Source: Epiperipatus broadwayi
Taxonomy: Eukaryota > Onychophora > Udeonychophora > Euonychophora > Peripatidae
Direction: 5' to 3'
NCBI GenBank assembly: GCA_028023455.1
Contig: JAQFVV010012394.1
Coordinates: forward strand, 21,286,900-21,350,899
DNA length: 64,000 nucleotides
In this document: piece after piece, positions 1 to 12,999 of the stretch
How the letters are laid out: each line of letters starts with the position of its first letter
How positions within the stretch are numbered: position 1 is the stretch's first letter
Translations under genes and position numbers: made by a program
Notes under the pieces: model-generated
What the model was told of the DNA's origin: nothing
Database searches by the model: none
Seen by the model: the letters and a program-made list of their open reading frames with translations, nothing else

Positions 1-351
1 TTCTACCAATTTCATAATGTCATCCCTCTTTTTAGTAATAATTCCATCTTTTTTCCTTATTGCAGATATAAATTTCCTACCAATACCAAAATGTTGTTTT
101 ACATTCTTAAGACTTTTATTTTCTTCTACAGCTTTTCTTGCTAGTTCACAGTTATACTTTCTTATATCATTTTCAACTCTTTTCCACACCATTTTACAAA
201 ATTCGAGATATTCAATTCTTTTTAATGCATCATTCTTGCATATCTTCATATTCCTTCTTTTCTTCATAAGTTCTCTAGTCTCAGTAGAAATTTTATTAGT
301 CAATTGCTGCTTTTTTCTACCAGCTATCTTTGTTGCAGTTTTTAAAAGTGT
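1..351 (-). mobile_element. RTE-type LINE fragment, 5'-truncated (linker before the RT domain)
   Basis: Read on the minus strand, this segment matches the better RTE copy at about 40920-41275 almost base for base. It encodes the basic region between endonuclease and reverse transcriptase (RKKQQLTNKISTETRE..., then HFGIGRKFISAI). Homology stops sharply near 351, so this is the 5' truncation point. The 3' part runs off the left edge of the window. The open frame seen on the plus strand here is only the antisense shadow. The downstream sequence keeps arginine (AGG) where the 40.6-kb copy has a TGA stop, so the two are independent copies. Confidence 0.85.
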
Positions 352-1619
352 ATCAAGATACTTATATGGTTATGATATGGTAAATGCCAAACTTAGACAT
401 CAGCATCTACAGGGAGTATATGGCATTTTCCTTCAGTAGTAAGTGCAAAATATTATATTAAATTTGTCTTTTTGATTTTTATAATCTGTGTTCCAACACT
501 TAACTCAACAAATTACATTTATTTGGAGCATCTACTCCGTAGCTAATAATAACAAAATATTATTTTCTTCCCCAATTCTGATAGTTGTTGTATTAATTAT
601 ATAGTACAGCTATTTAACATCAAACCTTTAAGCCAGCTTTTAATCCAGACCTTTTTCAAGGATCGCCTAGCTTGATTTCAAATTTTAGATTGTGAACATG
701 GCAAATAGATATGTTGTAATTATGCAGTAAGACTCTACATATATGTGGTTAAGAAAAATATATATTTTTAAAAAATAATGTGATTTAAAATATCTTTTTT
801 ATTGTAATAATGTCTGTATATATTTTTTCCATTGTAGGTTTTTTTTTTTGTTCTCAAATACATTTGAAACAAATTCATTATTGTTTTTTTTTTTTTTAAA
901 AAAAGAGCTTGTGAATATTTCAAAGGGAGGTGTGCGTATTTCTCTTATTAACTGACATCTCCATCAAATAGTCTTGTCAGTTTTCTAATCACGGAATCCC
1001 ACCTGACCTTATATTAAGTTAAAGTATTTCACAATATACATTAAACATAATTACACTATGAAATAGATTTGTTTTTATTAATTCAAAATTTAATTGACGG
1101 CTGTTTAGATAGAAAACTTTTGCGAAAATAATAACATATAAATTAATAACTTCAAATAAAATTAGAAAAAAAAGTAATTAATGTATCAATTAACAAAGTT
1201 GAAAATAAAATTTTAAAAATATATAATTCAAACAAATATATTGTGTAACCATTAATTAATACGTTTAAAAAATGCTATTAGAGAAAGAAATGTTTCCACT
1301 TATTATATATATTTACTGAGTATATATAGTTACTGTAGATTCCATCTTATTAAATATCCGTAGCATATGTTCTCCTAAGACATAGCTTATATTAGTTTTG
1401 ACAAATGAGTTAAATGATATATTTATAACTTTATTTTTACCACATGTATTCTAATCACATGAATAAAAGTGTCTGAAGAAGGCAAATGCTTCCCAAGATG
1501 CATTCAATGCAGTAATTTTTAATATAAAACTATTACAATTTATTATGAAAATTATAAACTTATTACTCACATTAGTATTATTACTCACATTATTATTATC
1601 TTCCCTGGATAAATACCAA
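352..1619. other. AT-rich stretch, nothing recognisable
   Basis: The sequence is AT-rich with homopolymer runs of T and A near 840-900. I see no coding frame with domain-like composition and no inverted repeat of note. Confidence 0.5.
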
Positions 1620-2010
1620 TGATTATTACTGACATCATTGAAAAAATTAAGAGACTGAAGTGGCAAAACTCTCCATACAGTAGTGCCACCCTGTGCTAAA
1701 CAGAGTAATCAATGGCTGCCAGAAGATGCTAGTATAAGAGATGGTGATCATGTGAAGACTGAAGTAGAGTTGGGATGGACATATTTCTAAAAGAGAAGAT
1801 AATAAATGGACAGTTGAAATCTTAAACTAGATTCCAAGAGATTGTAAAAGACCCAGAAAAAGACCACATGTGAGGTAGATGGATCAAATAAGGAAATGTG
1901 CTGGGGTGATGTGAAGAAGAGAGGCTAGACATTAAAAAAAATGAATTGAAATTAGAGAGATATTCATTGTACAATGGATTAATAATGGTTGAAAATGATG
2001 ATTATTATTA
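1620..2010 (+). mobile_element. RTE-type LINE 3' end, degenerate, split by a 94-bp insert
   Basis: Encodes remnants of the RTE C-terminus. The equivalents of TDLIEKIKRLKW lie at about 1629-1662, and the equivalents of WIPRDCKRPRKRP, RWMDEIRKCAG and LGETFILQWIDNG at about 1825-1990. It ends in a GATGATTATTATTA tail like the ATG/TGA-rich tails of the other RTE copies. Several stops make it non-functional. A small palindromic-family insert (1662-1755) interrupts it between the codons for the KRLKW and GHIARR equivalents. Confidence 0.8.
1662..1755 (+). mobile_element. TPE-4 mini copy inserted in RTE, 10-bp TSD
   Basis: The insert interrupts the RTE reading frame and is bounded by AGACTGAAGT at 1652-1661 and 1756-1765, a perfect 10-bp target-site duplication. 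It begins with the family inverted-repeat motif CTCTCCATACAGTAGTGCC and ends with the family tail (GATGGTGATCATGTGA). The palindromic body of the long copies (for example 44447-44821) is missing. The empty site is visible in other RTE copies, so the boundaries are firm. Confidence 0.85.
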
Positions 2011-4881
2011 CTAATCAATTTGAGTTTGGCACTTTCATAAAAAAAATTGTAATAATTTGATTTAAATTTATGTAACATGCGAACCTTTATTACTAAGGTA
2101 TAAAAGAAATGGCAATGGTGTACAATTTTTGAAATTACTAATTACTATATTTTAAATCCTGTTACAAGCAACTGCTCTACGTACAAAGTTAATATGCTAC
2201 AAAAGAATTTGAAGCCTTTAATTGTGTAAAGTTATTTAGTGTCTAGAAAATAACACATTAATAAATTAGGAATTTCATAAACACTTTCTTAATATATATA
2301 TATATGCATTAATGATAAGATTTGTAAAAAAAAATAAAATTGATTGTAATTTTTAATTATCCAAAATAAAATTATATGTATGCTGATAAATTATAAATGA
2401 CATCACATTTAATGATTCAGCAGAATATAATGTTGCATCAGTTTTTATAAATGGTAGTTGTCATTTTTTTATCATTGCATTTATTAACTGTAAAAGTAAA
2501 TGAATTTAAAATGATGTCAAAAGTTATCTTTACAATTTATTAAAATTCAGATTTCAGTTCCAATTATAATTTATAATTTTTTTGTGAAAAATTAAAGAAT
2601 AAATAAAAATACTGTCTTTTCAAACAAGACAAAAATCATTAGTGTCATATATTTAGCATTGTCATTTATTAGATTATAAATTAATTTACAGTCTAATTTC
2701 ATCATTTATTTATTTATTTTTTTTGTAAAATTCTTAATATTTCTTTCTTTTTAATTATGTAATGTTTACATTGCAGTTTTATTTCATTGTCATAACTTTT
2801 AGACAAAAATTATTGAAAAAAATATTTATGTGATCTTAAATTAAACTTCCTTCCTTCTGTAAAACACTTTTTGGTACTAAAAGAAATTAAAGTTCTAGAT
2901 TTTAGATTGCATTGATGTTCTAAGTTATTTTTTTGATAAACTGTAAAAAAGAAAATGTTATAATTTGAAATATTTTTTATTTCATTTGAAAAAAAAAAGA
3001 AAAAAAAAAATCTCTGGTGGCAGAAAAATGCTGCTGAAGGGTTTATAATTGAATATGCCAATTGTCATACTTTGAAATAAAGCAAATTAAGTCTACATAA
3101 CATAATTAAAATTCAAGCCTATTTTCATTTGTTTTAATGATGTTGGTGCTTGAGTTTTCTTGAAAATAGCCCTGAACCTTGCATTGGCATAGGGTCACAA
3201 TTTAAAATTTCATTATTAACTAATATCTTAATTAAATAATGTGCTAAAGAACGGTACATAAAAGCTTTTATTTATAATTTTATAGAATTATGCAGTGTGT
3301 GTGTGTATATATATATAAAGCCTAATGAAGGAGCATAATAGTGAATATATCTATTCATCATTTTTTTCATAATGGGATTCAAATCGAGTTAAAACTTATA
3401 AATATTTTTATATTTACTATTTATCATTGAATTAGTTCTTAATATTCTTCTCTTTCATTATTTGCTTGTTAATGGTTGCTTTAAAGATCTGTGCCTTCAA
3501 ATCAGTTTTTTATAGTTTCTTTTACTTTCATATAATACAAGGATAACTAATGTTTTATGATCTATGCACCATTTTTCTTAATGTATTAGTTTACATTTCC
3601 CCATATAACTTTTGAGTTACTATTCAATTTTTGTAGAAAAATACATTAACTTGGAATGGCTACAACTGGTATGTAATTTTCAAATGCCTTAATGATATAT
3701 AATTTTTTTAATTGAATAGATGTCCATCTCAATACCTTTTATAAATATATTTCTATTTTGCAAAAATCAAATTAGTTTGAATTTAATTTGTGTAGTATAA
3801 GTTTTACATTTTCATTTTCAGATTTAACAATCTCTCATTCTGTTTGTAATCATAAATTTTCTTCATCTTTTGTGCATCAGCACTGTTTTTTAAGATAAAT
3901 GTTACAATGTGTAATTGTAATTAATACTTATAATAATAAAAAGCAAATTTATTTTAATATAATAAACTTATTGTAAGAAAGCAATGAACTAATTTGTCAC
4001 AAGATATTCTAAACAAAAGTAATTTTATTTCTTTATTTTTGCCTTTTATAAAAAAATTTTTTTATATAAATATCTTAATCTTTATTGTAAATAATACTTA
4101 TAATTAATAAATTCAATTTGGAATGATAATTATTTAAAACAAATACTTTTCTTAAGAATGGTATGACATACCCCTTGTAGTATTTATGTTATAAAACTGC
4201 ATAGTAATTGTAGCAGATTAATATAGATAATAATATTTAACTTTTTTCCATAATATAATAATGTAACTATAGGAAAAAAAATAAAGTTTACTTTAAAAAG
4301 AAATTTCTGAATCTGTTTTGCTTTCAGCAGACTTTTAATGTTTAAAATAAATCAAAACATTTTTGAAAATTTTAATCAATCTTTCATGATTTCATTAATG
4401 GAAATAATTTTGGTGAAGAACAAAAAATATATAAAGAATGAACAACTATAAAATGTAACTTAAAATAAATACAGACTCATTCTGAACTACTTCTCAGAAT
4501 GAGGCAAATGTCCGTTTACAGAAAGAATACAGAATTTTTTTTTGACTAGGTGAGTTTAAATTTTGTTATAATTTTTTTTCTGAGTATTAATAAAAATTGT
4601 TTTTAATTTAAGTACTACTTTACAACATCTAACCTTACTCTTATTTTTATGATTAGAGATTTATTGCACAAAAATAAATTCTATAATGAGTCAAGTCTGG
4701 TATGTGCACCATATACAAGCTATGCTTAACATAATATATGGATATAAAATAAATTTACAATTTATTTTATATCTATTGAATAATATTTAATTTCAGAAAA
4801 TATAGTTATAAAAGCTTATAAAAAATAAATAAATAAAAATATTAACTTTAAATAACTTATGATTTTTTTATTTTTAATTTA
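2011..4881. other. AT-rich stretch with simple repeats only
   Basis: Contains short (TA)n and (GT)n tracts (about 2292-2306 and 3294-3319) and A/T homopolymers. The short minus-strand frame at 2810-3061 is low-complexity (poly-F from an A-run) and not a credible gene. Confidence 0.5.
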
Positions 4882-4894
4882 TTAACCTTTTCAT

Positions 4895-5357
4895 ATGAGC
4901 ACAGACTTTCACATGACCCACCATTCTCCACACTATCTCATAACATGAGGGGTCAGATTGATCTTAGGTCAACATGGGTGTGACAAGAATCTCAGCCTCA
5001 GGGTGGCCTTTGAGCATTCCATCATCAGATTTTCAATTGGATGGCTGGTTTAAGAGTTGGAGTGTGGAGTAGATTGAAGCCTGTTCATTAAAGTATGAGG
5101 ATTGATACTATCTTAATATATATCTGAGCACTTATAGCATATATGGGTAGAGATGGTAATTTGGACCAACTGATGATTGCTGGATTAGCATGAAATACGT
5201 ATATTGGTGATTGTTTACCTTTTCGACATATATGTGTTCAGGTGTATCAGTGTTATGAGATAGTGTGTAGAGTGGTGGTCATGTGAAAGTCTGTGCTCAT
5301 ATACCCTATATATTACATATATAGACACAGTTTATATAATAAGCTTGTGTGTTTCAG
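4895..5357 (+). mobile_element. TPE-1: tailed palindromic element, 13-bp perfect TSD
   Basis: Inverted repeats of about 50 bp lie at 4895-4945 (starting ATGAGCACAGACTTTCACAT) and 5250-5300. The left repeat is flush with a direct repeat TTAACCTTTTCAT at 4882-4894. The right repeat is followed by a 57-nt tail (5301-5357) and then the same 13-mer at 5358-5370. There is no coding frame between the repeats. A TA duplication flush with both repeats is an alternative reading, but it would leave the perfect 13-mer and the tail unexplained. Confidence 0.75.
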
Positions 5358-5370
5358 TTAACCTTTTCAT

Positions 5371-6069
5371 GTTTTATTATTGTTTGCATCTGCCCCTAGT
5401 GGCAATTTGAGTCATAGTTCAACATTTTATTTTTGTATTAAAATCTTTATTTTATATTATGAATCAGTAAACTTTATTTGATTTATTCAAAATATGTTTT
5501 CAAATGAAAAATATTCTTAAAAAACTCAACTTTCAAAATGTAAACTACTTAATGAGAAAATAACTTTTTCTTATTGGAGGATTATCACAATACTGGTAAA
5601 AAGAAATTAATAAAATCTTAGTTAATTGAATTCATTTATTACATAACTCTCTTTTCTGTCCAATAGTAACATTGTACATATAAATGTTCAGAGAGGTAGG
5701 TATATATTGTTTTAAAGTTAGCTTTATTTGTGCTGGGCATGCTTTTGATATATTGAATATCAAAATCATAGCTCTTTATCAAAAGCTACTCAGCATGAAG
5801 AAAGCTAATATTAAAACAATATATCTACCATTTCTGGATAAATGCCTGAACATTTATAGGTATAATATCCAATTTTATTTCTAAAACCCAAACAAGTTAT
5901 TGTTAAATCATCGTAATACTATGAAATTTTTGTTCTAAAATTTAAAATTACATTTATAATTATAAAAATACCATAAACATTTTGCACTATACTATTTAAC
6001 AGAGTGTTACCAATAGTAGTTTTATTTTTACTATTATGATAAATTTCTTAACTTTGTATTTTTAAAAAT
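5371..6069. other. AT-rich stretch, no recognisable gene
   Basis: One 66-codon open frame (5684-5884) has no recognisable motif. It is about the length expected by chance in this composition. Confidence 0.4.
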
Positions 6070-6085
6070 AAAACATATTTAAATA

Positions 6086-6456
6086 GTGTGAAATGCACTA
6101 ACCTGTATTCAATGCACTTCAAAATTCACAATAATCAAGCATATTTTGCCGATAGAGGGATCTTCCAAACCATGACACAAAATAGTGCTTTTATAAAGAT
6201 AAGAATGGATGTCTTAACTTTAAGCTAAATGTCCATTTATATAGGTGTATAAGTGGACATTTAGGTTAAAGATAAGACAGCCACTCTTATCTTTATAAAA
6301 GTCACTATCTTGTGTCATGGTTTGGAAGATTCCTCTATCGGCAAAATATGCTTGATTATTGCGAATTTTAAAGTGCATTAAATACAGGTTAGTGCCTGTT
6401 CAGACTATTTACATAAGCTTTCCATGCACTCTATAAATTAATTACTATTTTTCAAC
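6086..6456 (+). mobile_element. TPE-2: nearly perfect long hairpin with tail, 16-bp perfect TSD
   Basis: The arms 6086-about 6240 and about 6250-6405 are complementary along their whole length, with roughly a dozen differences, around a loop of only a few bases. The hairpin is therefore over 300 nt. The left arm is flush with AAAACATATTTAAATA at 6070-6085. The right arm is followed by a 51-nt tail (6406-6456) and the identical 16-mer at 6457-6472. No protein-coding content. Confidence 0.85.
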
Positions 6457-7267
6457 AAAACATATTTAAATAAAATCTGTGCAATAATAAAAAATATTTA
6501 TTTTTAATAATTATTATACAAATACTTTGTAAAAATAATCATAAAATTTTAAATAAAATACACCAATAGAAAAAAAGTTTGTAAGTGGTTTTGCAACTTT
6601 TCTCTCAAAACATCTACCAATCAGCTCTTTTTTTAGAACTAGTAAATGACTATTTATTTTAATTCCAGTTTCTATCTTTAAATAAAAACAACTTGAAAAT
6701 AGCATTATAGACATTCACAAGAGAGTGAAAAAATTATTTTTAAATATAATTTTTTTAAATAAAACAAAAGATGTAACATTGGATTACATGAATTATTCAA
6801 AAATGAATCGTAAATACTTTTTTTTTAAATATTTTTTATTCCAAAAAACTTTATCATAATATAAAATATTCATTATTTGAAAAATGTAATAAATCAAATA
6901 AATTAAAAATACAACAAATTTTAATTTGTTGTGAGTATAAACAATTTTAAAAAACATGTTTTTAAAAAATAATAAAATATAAAAATTACTTTATTGTGTG
7001 TGTGTGTGTGTGTTTTTTTTGCCAGAATTGATTACTAGTATGGACAGAATGTTTACAAAACTACTTTCTAGTTTAAAACAAAAAAGAATGAAAAACAGCT
7101 AGAAGAGTATGGCACATTCAAATGAGACAATATTTCACATTTTCATTTATGTTAATAAACATTGTAGACTGAATAACTACATGAAACATGAACTTATAAT
7201 TGATTAGATAGTTTCTGTAATGTGATGGAAAGTATGTTTAACTCTAAATTGTTATATTTTGATTTAT

Positions 7268-7405
7268 AAGTGTCAAACATACTCCACTTACATCTCTGAC
7301 ACAATCCATTCTAAATAAATACCGTAATGATTATCACTAACTATTTATTGAATTAGAGATTGTCTCTAGCTCAGATACAAACTTTAAATCTCAATTGAAG
7401 TTTAA
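7268..7405 (+). repeat. Isolated diverged copy of the 15.6-kb tandem repeat unit
   Basis: Begins AAGTGTCAAAC, then carries TCTGACAC, AATGATTATCACTAACTATT, TAGCTCAGATA and a TTTAATATAT end. These occur in the same order and spacing as the units at 15648-16145. The hairpin formed by GTGTCA and TGACAC at its start is kept. Confidence 0.6.
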
Positions 7406-8406
7406 TATATCTGATATTTTCATTGAACACACACACACATAGAGTTATTCACATTTCTCTTTTCCGTGTGTAATATCTTTTATAAATTTATTAAACAATC
7501 TCCACTCTACTACACACTTTTTTGAAAACATATAAGTAAAGATATAATCAATGACAAATGACCAGAAGATGTTTAATATTATGTAGATTACATTTTCTTT
7601 TGCTTATTAAAGACTGTTTGATTATTATTTTAATCTACCAATAAATAATGGCAATAGTGCAAATGTTAGGCTCATAATAAGATCCAGCCCTGACTTAAGC
7701 ATAGTCAATATTTAAGGGCTCTATGCATAAGTGGGTGCCTTATGCTTTTAAAACACTTATTGGGGGGGGGGGGTCGATTTAATATCAATTTAATAGCGCA
7801 TATGTGAAAAGTACTTTATTTCCAAAAGATTACATACATATATAGCTATATTATTATTTATTACATATATATTTCATCATCTGGGATTAGACTTAAAATA
7901 GGCATTGTCATAATTTTTTTTTTTAATACTGTCATGATTTTATGTATCAATAAATGTTTAAAGTCATCAAGTTACGTTTGTCCTAATTTTGGAATTATTA
8001 TAGATATACCCGAATACAAAGTAGTAATTCATTATTTATTTTTCTTTTATTTTTTAAAGCAGTAAGTAATTTCTGCATTGAACTTAGTATCTTACTATAA
8101 AATTATTCATAAATTTAAAAATGTATATTTTGATACATTTTATGGTAATGTTTTGTCTATTTGCATATTTTAATAACAAGAGGTTTAGATACATAAATAA
8201 ATTATATTTTATATATGCTATGATTTTATATGTGCATGTCTATTTTTATTGTTGTGTATATTTTTAAAATTACAAATATTAAACCACCCTACATGATTAA
8301 GTAATTCAGCACCACCCTCTGTATGAAATAAATATATAAATATATTAGAGTTTGTATTTGAAAAGTAGCCAATCCAAAATAATACCACTTAGAAACTGTT
8401 TGCCAT

Positions 8407-8647
8407 TAGATCTTAAATATTGAAACACGATAAGCAACAATCTTAAATTGCTACTAAACATGTTTACTATTATTATATAAAGACAAACTAAACATTAGTA
8501 AGTTTAATCTTTAAACCCCCTAGCATAATTATAAATGAAAATAAGGCCAGTGCTATCACTAAACTGCAAAGTTAAGATCTTTGCTTATTTAAATTTCAAG
8601 ATCTTTGTTTGAATTAGTTTGTGTTTCAATATTTAAGATCTAATATG
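8407..8647. repeat. Inverted repeat, about 23-bp perfect arms
   Basis: The arm at about 8407-8430 (TTAGATCTTAAATATTGAAA...) is the reverse complement of about 8624-8647. They are separated by roughly 190 nt that also contains repeated AAGATCTTTG motifs. No direct repeat was found around it, so mobility is unproven. Confidence 0.5.
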
Positions 8648-11600
8648 AATTGAGTTTGTTTTTCAATTATGTAATATTAATATAGTTTTGTTATTAAAAT
8701 ATCTTATTTGTAACAATTTTTTTGTTAAACAAACAAATATATTTTTGTTTTAAGGAGAAATGATAAAATTATTGTGGTATTATTTTTATTTTTAAATGTT
8801 TTAAAATATTTTTCTTTTTAAATTCATTCATTTATGATGCTGATTTGTATTTGAACAAATTCTAATAAAATGAAATGATAATTCAAGTTGCATATTAGTT
8901 ATGTATCTATATCAATGACCTAAATGTTTCATCAATAGACAAATGATATAAAAGCCCCTGATTTTAAGTTCAGACCCTATTCTATATATATCACTTCAGT
9001 TAATCTACTGGAGTTTTCATAGTAAATAATTTTTAAAAAAACATGATATATATTTAAAAATCAAATGCTTTGTGTAAATAGCATAATGAAAAGCTAAGCA
9101 GTGGACATTTTATTTCAAGGAACAATTTTGTCTTACGAGAAGTAACTATTTCAACAACTAAAGAAATGGAATTTGTTTACAGTATTCCAGAAGAAAGTTA
9201 TAAACTGCTTATAAAGTTAACCATGTGCCAGGAAACCAATAATTTGCCAACGATAATAATGATAATTTGCTAAATGGATAATGATTTTAAATTTGATAAA
9301 TAACCATATAAATATTTTAAAAGGATAAAATAATATTTGTTATTCAATATCAAATACAATGCAAATATTGCTATGAACCATTAAGGATTATTTATTAAAT
9401 AAACTTAGGATAATTTAAAAAGAAACAAGCTCTTGAGAATTACTGATTCATTGAAAATATCAGCATTTCATGGATTTTCTTTATGGATTTTCAACTCATG
9501 AACTTAATATAAAGTAACCTAAAGATTGTGGAACTCTGTGTATAAACATTGATTATTGTCTTACCCCATTTGATAAACAGGTTGTATGCTTTATTTATGT
9601 AATTATTATTGTATTATTATTAATGTAGTTTTAAAAGTGATTTGATATATATGTGTAGGTGAACATATAGATATATAATTAACCAAAAAAATTTTTTTAC
9701 TAATTCTAAATTATGATGAATTTTGTTTAATAACTTATATATGTAGTATATATATATTGTCTATTGAAGAAAACAAATAAATAAATATTTACTTTGTGAT
9801 TAAAAAAATGTGCAATATCTTAACATGTTACAGTCAAAACAAATTTAACATTTTATAATAAGTTGATTTAAACTATTGAGGCATATTAATTAATGACTTA
9901 TTATTTATTTTGCAAATAAAATTATTGTTTGTTTATTAAACTTGAATCAATAGTCTCATTTGATATGGTAGGTATATGATATAGCATTAATAATTTAAAG
10001 TCTATATGCAATCATAAACATTTAAAAAAATTTAATTAGCAAAATAATGTAGATTTTATTACTTTATTAGAATTCAGTAATTAATAAAGATGAATTTAAA
10101 GTTATTATAAATATTAATTAGTATTATTCAAACAAAAAAACTAGTCAATAAATTATTGATATAAATAATTGTATTCATTCTGTAATATTATTATACATTT
10201 TAGTACATAATACTAAAAGAGTAATTTTATAAATGAATCCAATATAGACTATTATTTAGTATTTTCAAATACATTATTTTATATTGTGTATTTCAATTTT
10301 TGGATCCATTCCATTTAATATTTAATATATAAATACTGTTAAAAATTTTAACTTTATTCAAAATAGATTGTGGATTACTTTATTAATAGAATTTAAATAA
10401 AATTATTATTCAAATTTATTATCTTTACAGATTTTGGCATCCAGAGGATGGGCATGTAAGAATAAAGTCTCACTCTCTCTTGCCTCATTTATTCTATTGC
10501 AATATATATATAAACAAGGGTGGCTCTCTATGAAATTTAAATCTTCAAGTTCATTGGCCAGATTCTGGCTTTAATCTTTATCAACGAACTAATTATTTAT
10601 CTAGCAATTTCTTTTATTTTTAATTATCAGATTTAAAGCCTGATTTAAAAATAATCTAAGATTTTGAAACTAAGACAACCTCCTTCTGCAATAACATAGA
10701 TTGTAATCTCATATCAGTAACTATATGATTCTTTTTCAACCCAGGTAACTTTTTATTTGGAAAAGAATGTCTATAACAACACAAAATCACATGATTCTTT
10801 TTGCCTCAAGAGTGGCATTCTATTTTAGCATTCTCTATAGTAAACTTGAGTAATCAGTGATTACCATATTAAAGTGCATCTCATTTCTAATCTGTTTCTG
10901 TTGTTTTGTATTAATGACTTGGGATATAAAATTGGAAATAATTCAATTATACATCTGGTGGCCACTTTTTTATCTATTATGCCTAACTTAATGATAATGC
11001 TAATAATTTTAGCACTATTTTGGTGTTTTTATTTTGTTTGACAGTAAATATTTAGAAATAAAATAAATGATTTATTAGTTTTTTAAAAAATCTGAAGATG
11101 TCAGTAGTCACAGAAAAAATCTTCACACAAGCCAACAAAAGCTTAGAAGGTTGATGATTGGTAGCTTCTTTAATTTTGGGCCAATAAACAAATTTGTAAC
11201 TCCTCTTTAATTGTTGTTATAATTTCATAGCTTACTTAAATATTTATGATTATCTTTTCAAAATATTTGTATAGTAATTTGAAAACAAAATATGTTCATA
11301 TTTGCACTTAAATTTTTTTTAAATATTTCATTATTAAAAATATAAGTTCATAAATTTGAAATAACAATAAAAAGGAAACTAGGATTGTTATGTTCTGTCA
11401 AACACTTAAATATTGAATAGTGATAATTTAATAAATATTAACAAAATTTTAAATTTTAGAACAGAATTTTATAGCTTTATGATGTCTTTATAATTATTCA
11501 TTCAAGTTTAAAAAATGGAATTTGTTCAACAAAGATTTCATTACTTTACTTTTTTTAATAACATTGAGACAAATAGTCAATAAGAAAAAATAATTATTCC

Positions 11601-12356
11601 CATTATGTATTCATTTTACTTATTTGCTTTTCTATCTTTAAAAACTTTAAATGCGATTTTATTAGGAATGGTTTTCATTTGTAAACTTATATTTTAAATA
11701 AATCAAGCCCAATTTATTGATTCATAATATTAAACAAAGGTTTACATACTAAAATAACATGTTGAACTATTGACTTAAATTGCAACGTGAAGCTGGTGGA
11801 AAAGTGTCTGAAGGGTTAAAGTCTGAAATTAAAAAACAAAATTGTCTTTTGAATCCATGGTAAGCTTTTATAGTTTTGTAGCTCCAATTCTAAATCAGTA
11901 GCATATATTTTAGTAATTTGTTTTCTTAACTGAAGATATCTTTTTTACTAGCCGAAATATATATAATGATAAATACTATTGAAATAAAAATTGTCATTCA
12001 TCAAATATACCTGGAATTATTATATTACTGACTCTGCATTTAATAATTCAATATATCTATGTAAGTATATACAATATAGCTTACCATATTTATACCTATA
12101 ATTGATTTAGGAAGAAACAAAAACTTTCTTTACTAAATCAATACTAATTCTTTTGATAAATTTATTTCTTTATTATATTATAAAGTATATTTATGATCAA
12201 AATATTATTGAATTCATGTTTTAAAAGTAATTCTGAAGGAATACTATAGCTATAAAAATGTGTTGTATGGAGGTATGTGATAAATAAATAAGAGAAGAAA
12301 TATTTTTGCCCTACTCCAGCATCATCTATTATAAGTAATTATGCAATATAATATAT

Positions 12357-12970
12357 ATCATTAAAAACCAGTCAACACTTAGACATTCCAAATATCAATA
12401 ACAATCAACAATTTCAAACTGTTGTCAAGGCAAAGGTGGACTCTACCTTTATTAATGATCTAATATACTTATATAGACACTAAAGATTGCAATCTGACCA
12501 TAAATATTGAAATTAATGATACAAAGAAGTTAAATAAACCTCTTTAAACAGGTAAATATAATCTATACTGATTGAAGACTAATAAATAATCAATTATAAC
12601 ATTACAAACTGCAATTATAAATTTCAAATTGCACTCAAAGTATTACTTAAATAATAAGAGTAATAATGCTCAAGGCTAATTGCAGTTTGTAATGTTATAA
12701 TTGACTATTATTCTTCATTCAGACTAGCTTATATTTATTGGTTTAAAGAAGTTTATTTAAACTTCTTTGTATCAATAATTTCAATCTCTGTGGTCAATTT
12801 GCGAATTTTTAGTGTCTATACAAATATATTAGACCATTAATAAAGGTGGATCTCATCTTTATTGTTAAAGGGTGTTTGCCTTGACAACAGTTTGAAATTG
12901 TTGATAGTGTTGATTAGTTTTTAATGATTACTTACAAACCCATTTAGCCTTGAGCATTGTTAATTTATTA
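12357..12970 (+). mobile_element. TPE-3 long copy: imperfect palindrome of about 570 bp with tail
   Basis: The outer arms start ATCATTAAAAACCAGTCAAC at 12357 and end at about 12928. They include a highly conserved segment (ATTTCAAACTGTTGTCAAGG) also seen at 45277-45503 and 57415-57495. Pairing continues inward through most of the element. A tail with ACAAACCCATTTAGCCTTGA follows at 12929-12970 and is shared with the 45-kb copy. Flanking TAAGTAAT occurs at 12333-12340 and 12973-12980, part of a longer, degenerate possible TSD. The left end abuts a (TA)n-like tract, as do the other two copies. Confidence 0.75.
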
Positions 12971-12999
12971 TTTAAGTAATATGTATAATATTCTATATT

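Larger units (their letters stand above)
6473..12356. other. Long AT-rich region with few recognisable features
   Basis: Apart from a dispersed repeat at 7268-7405, an inverted repeat at 8407-8647, a 12-G run at 7762-7773 and short (GT)/(CA) tracts (about 6994-7012, 7428-7438), I see no gene or known element. It could be intergenic sequence or a long intron. Confidence 0.45.

Noticed and set aside
17-439. 140-codon open frame at the left edge
   Set aside because: It is the antisense of the RTE fragment, whose sense frame carries recognisable RTE protein sequence. The same antisense frame occurs at 40859-41260.
1652-1765. Mutator-like (MULE) origin for TPE-4 from its 9-10 bp TSDs
   Set aside because: Other TPE-4 copies have 8, 12, 13, 15 and 16 bp duplications and one-sided truncation, which fixed 9-10 bp MULE duplications do not explain, although AT-rich chance matches could lengthen some.
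4895-5300. Tc1/mariner MITE with TA duplication
   Set aside because: TA flanks the inverted repeats, but this ignores the perfect 13-bp repeat at the outer boundaries; kept only as an alternative.
7762-7773. G-quadruplex or regulatory G-run (also 19630-19645, 54374-54383)
   Set aside because: Single homopolymer runs with no other support; treated as simple repeats.
12357-12970. Helitron-like (Helentron) origin for TPE-3
   Set aside because: Inner inverted repeats plus an asymmetric end looked Helentron-like, but the 45-kb copy has a 16-bp direct repeat and Helitrons leave no TSD.
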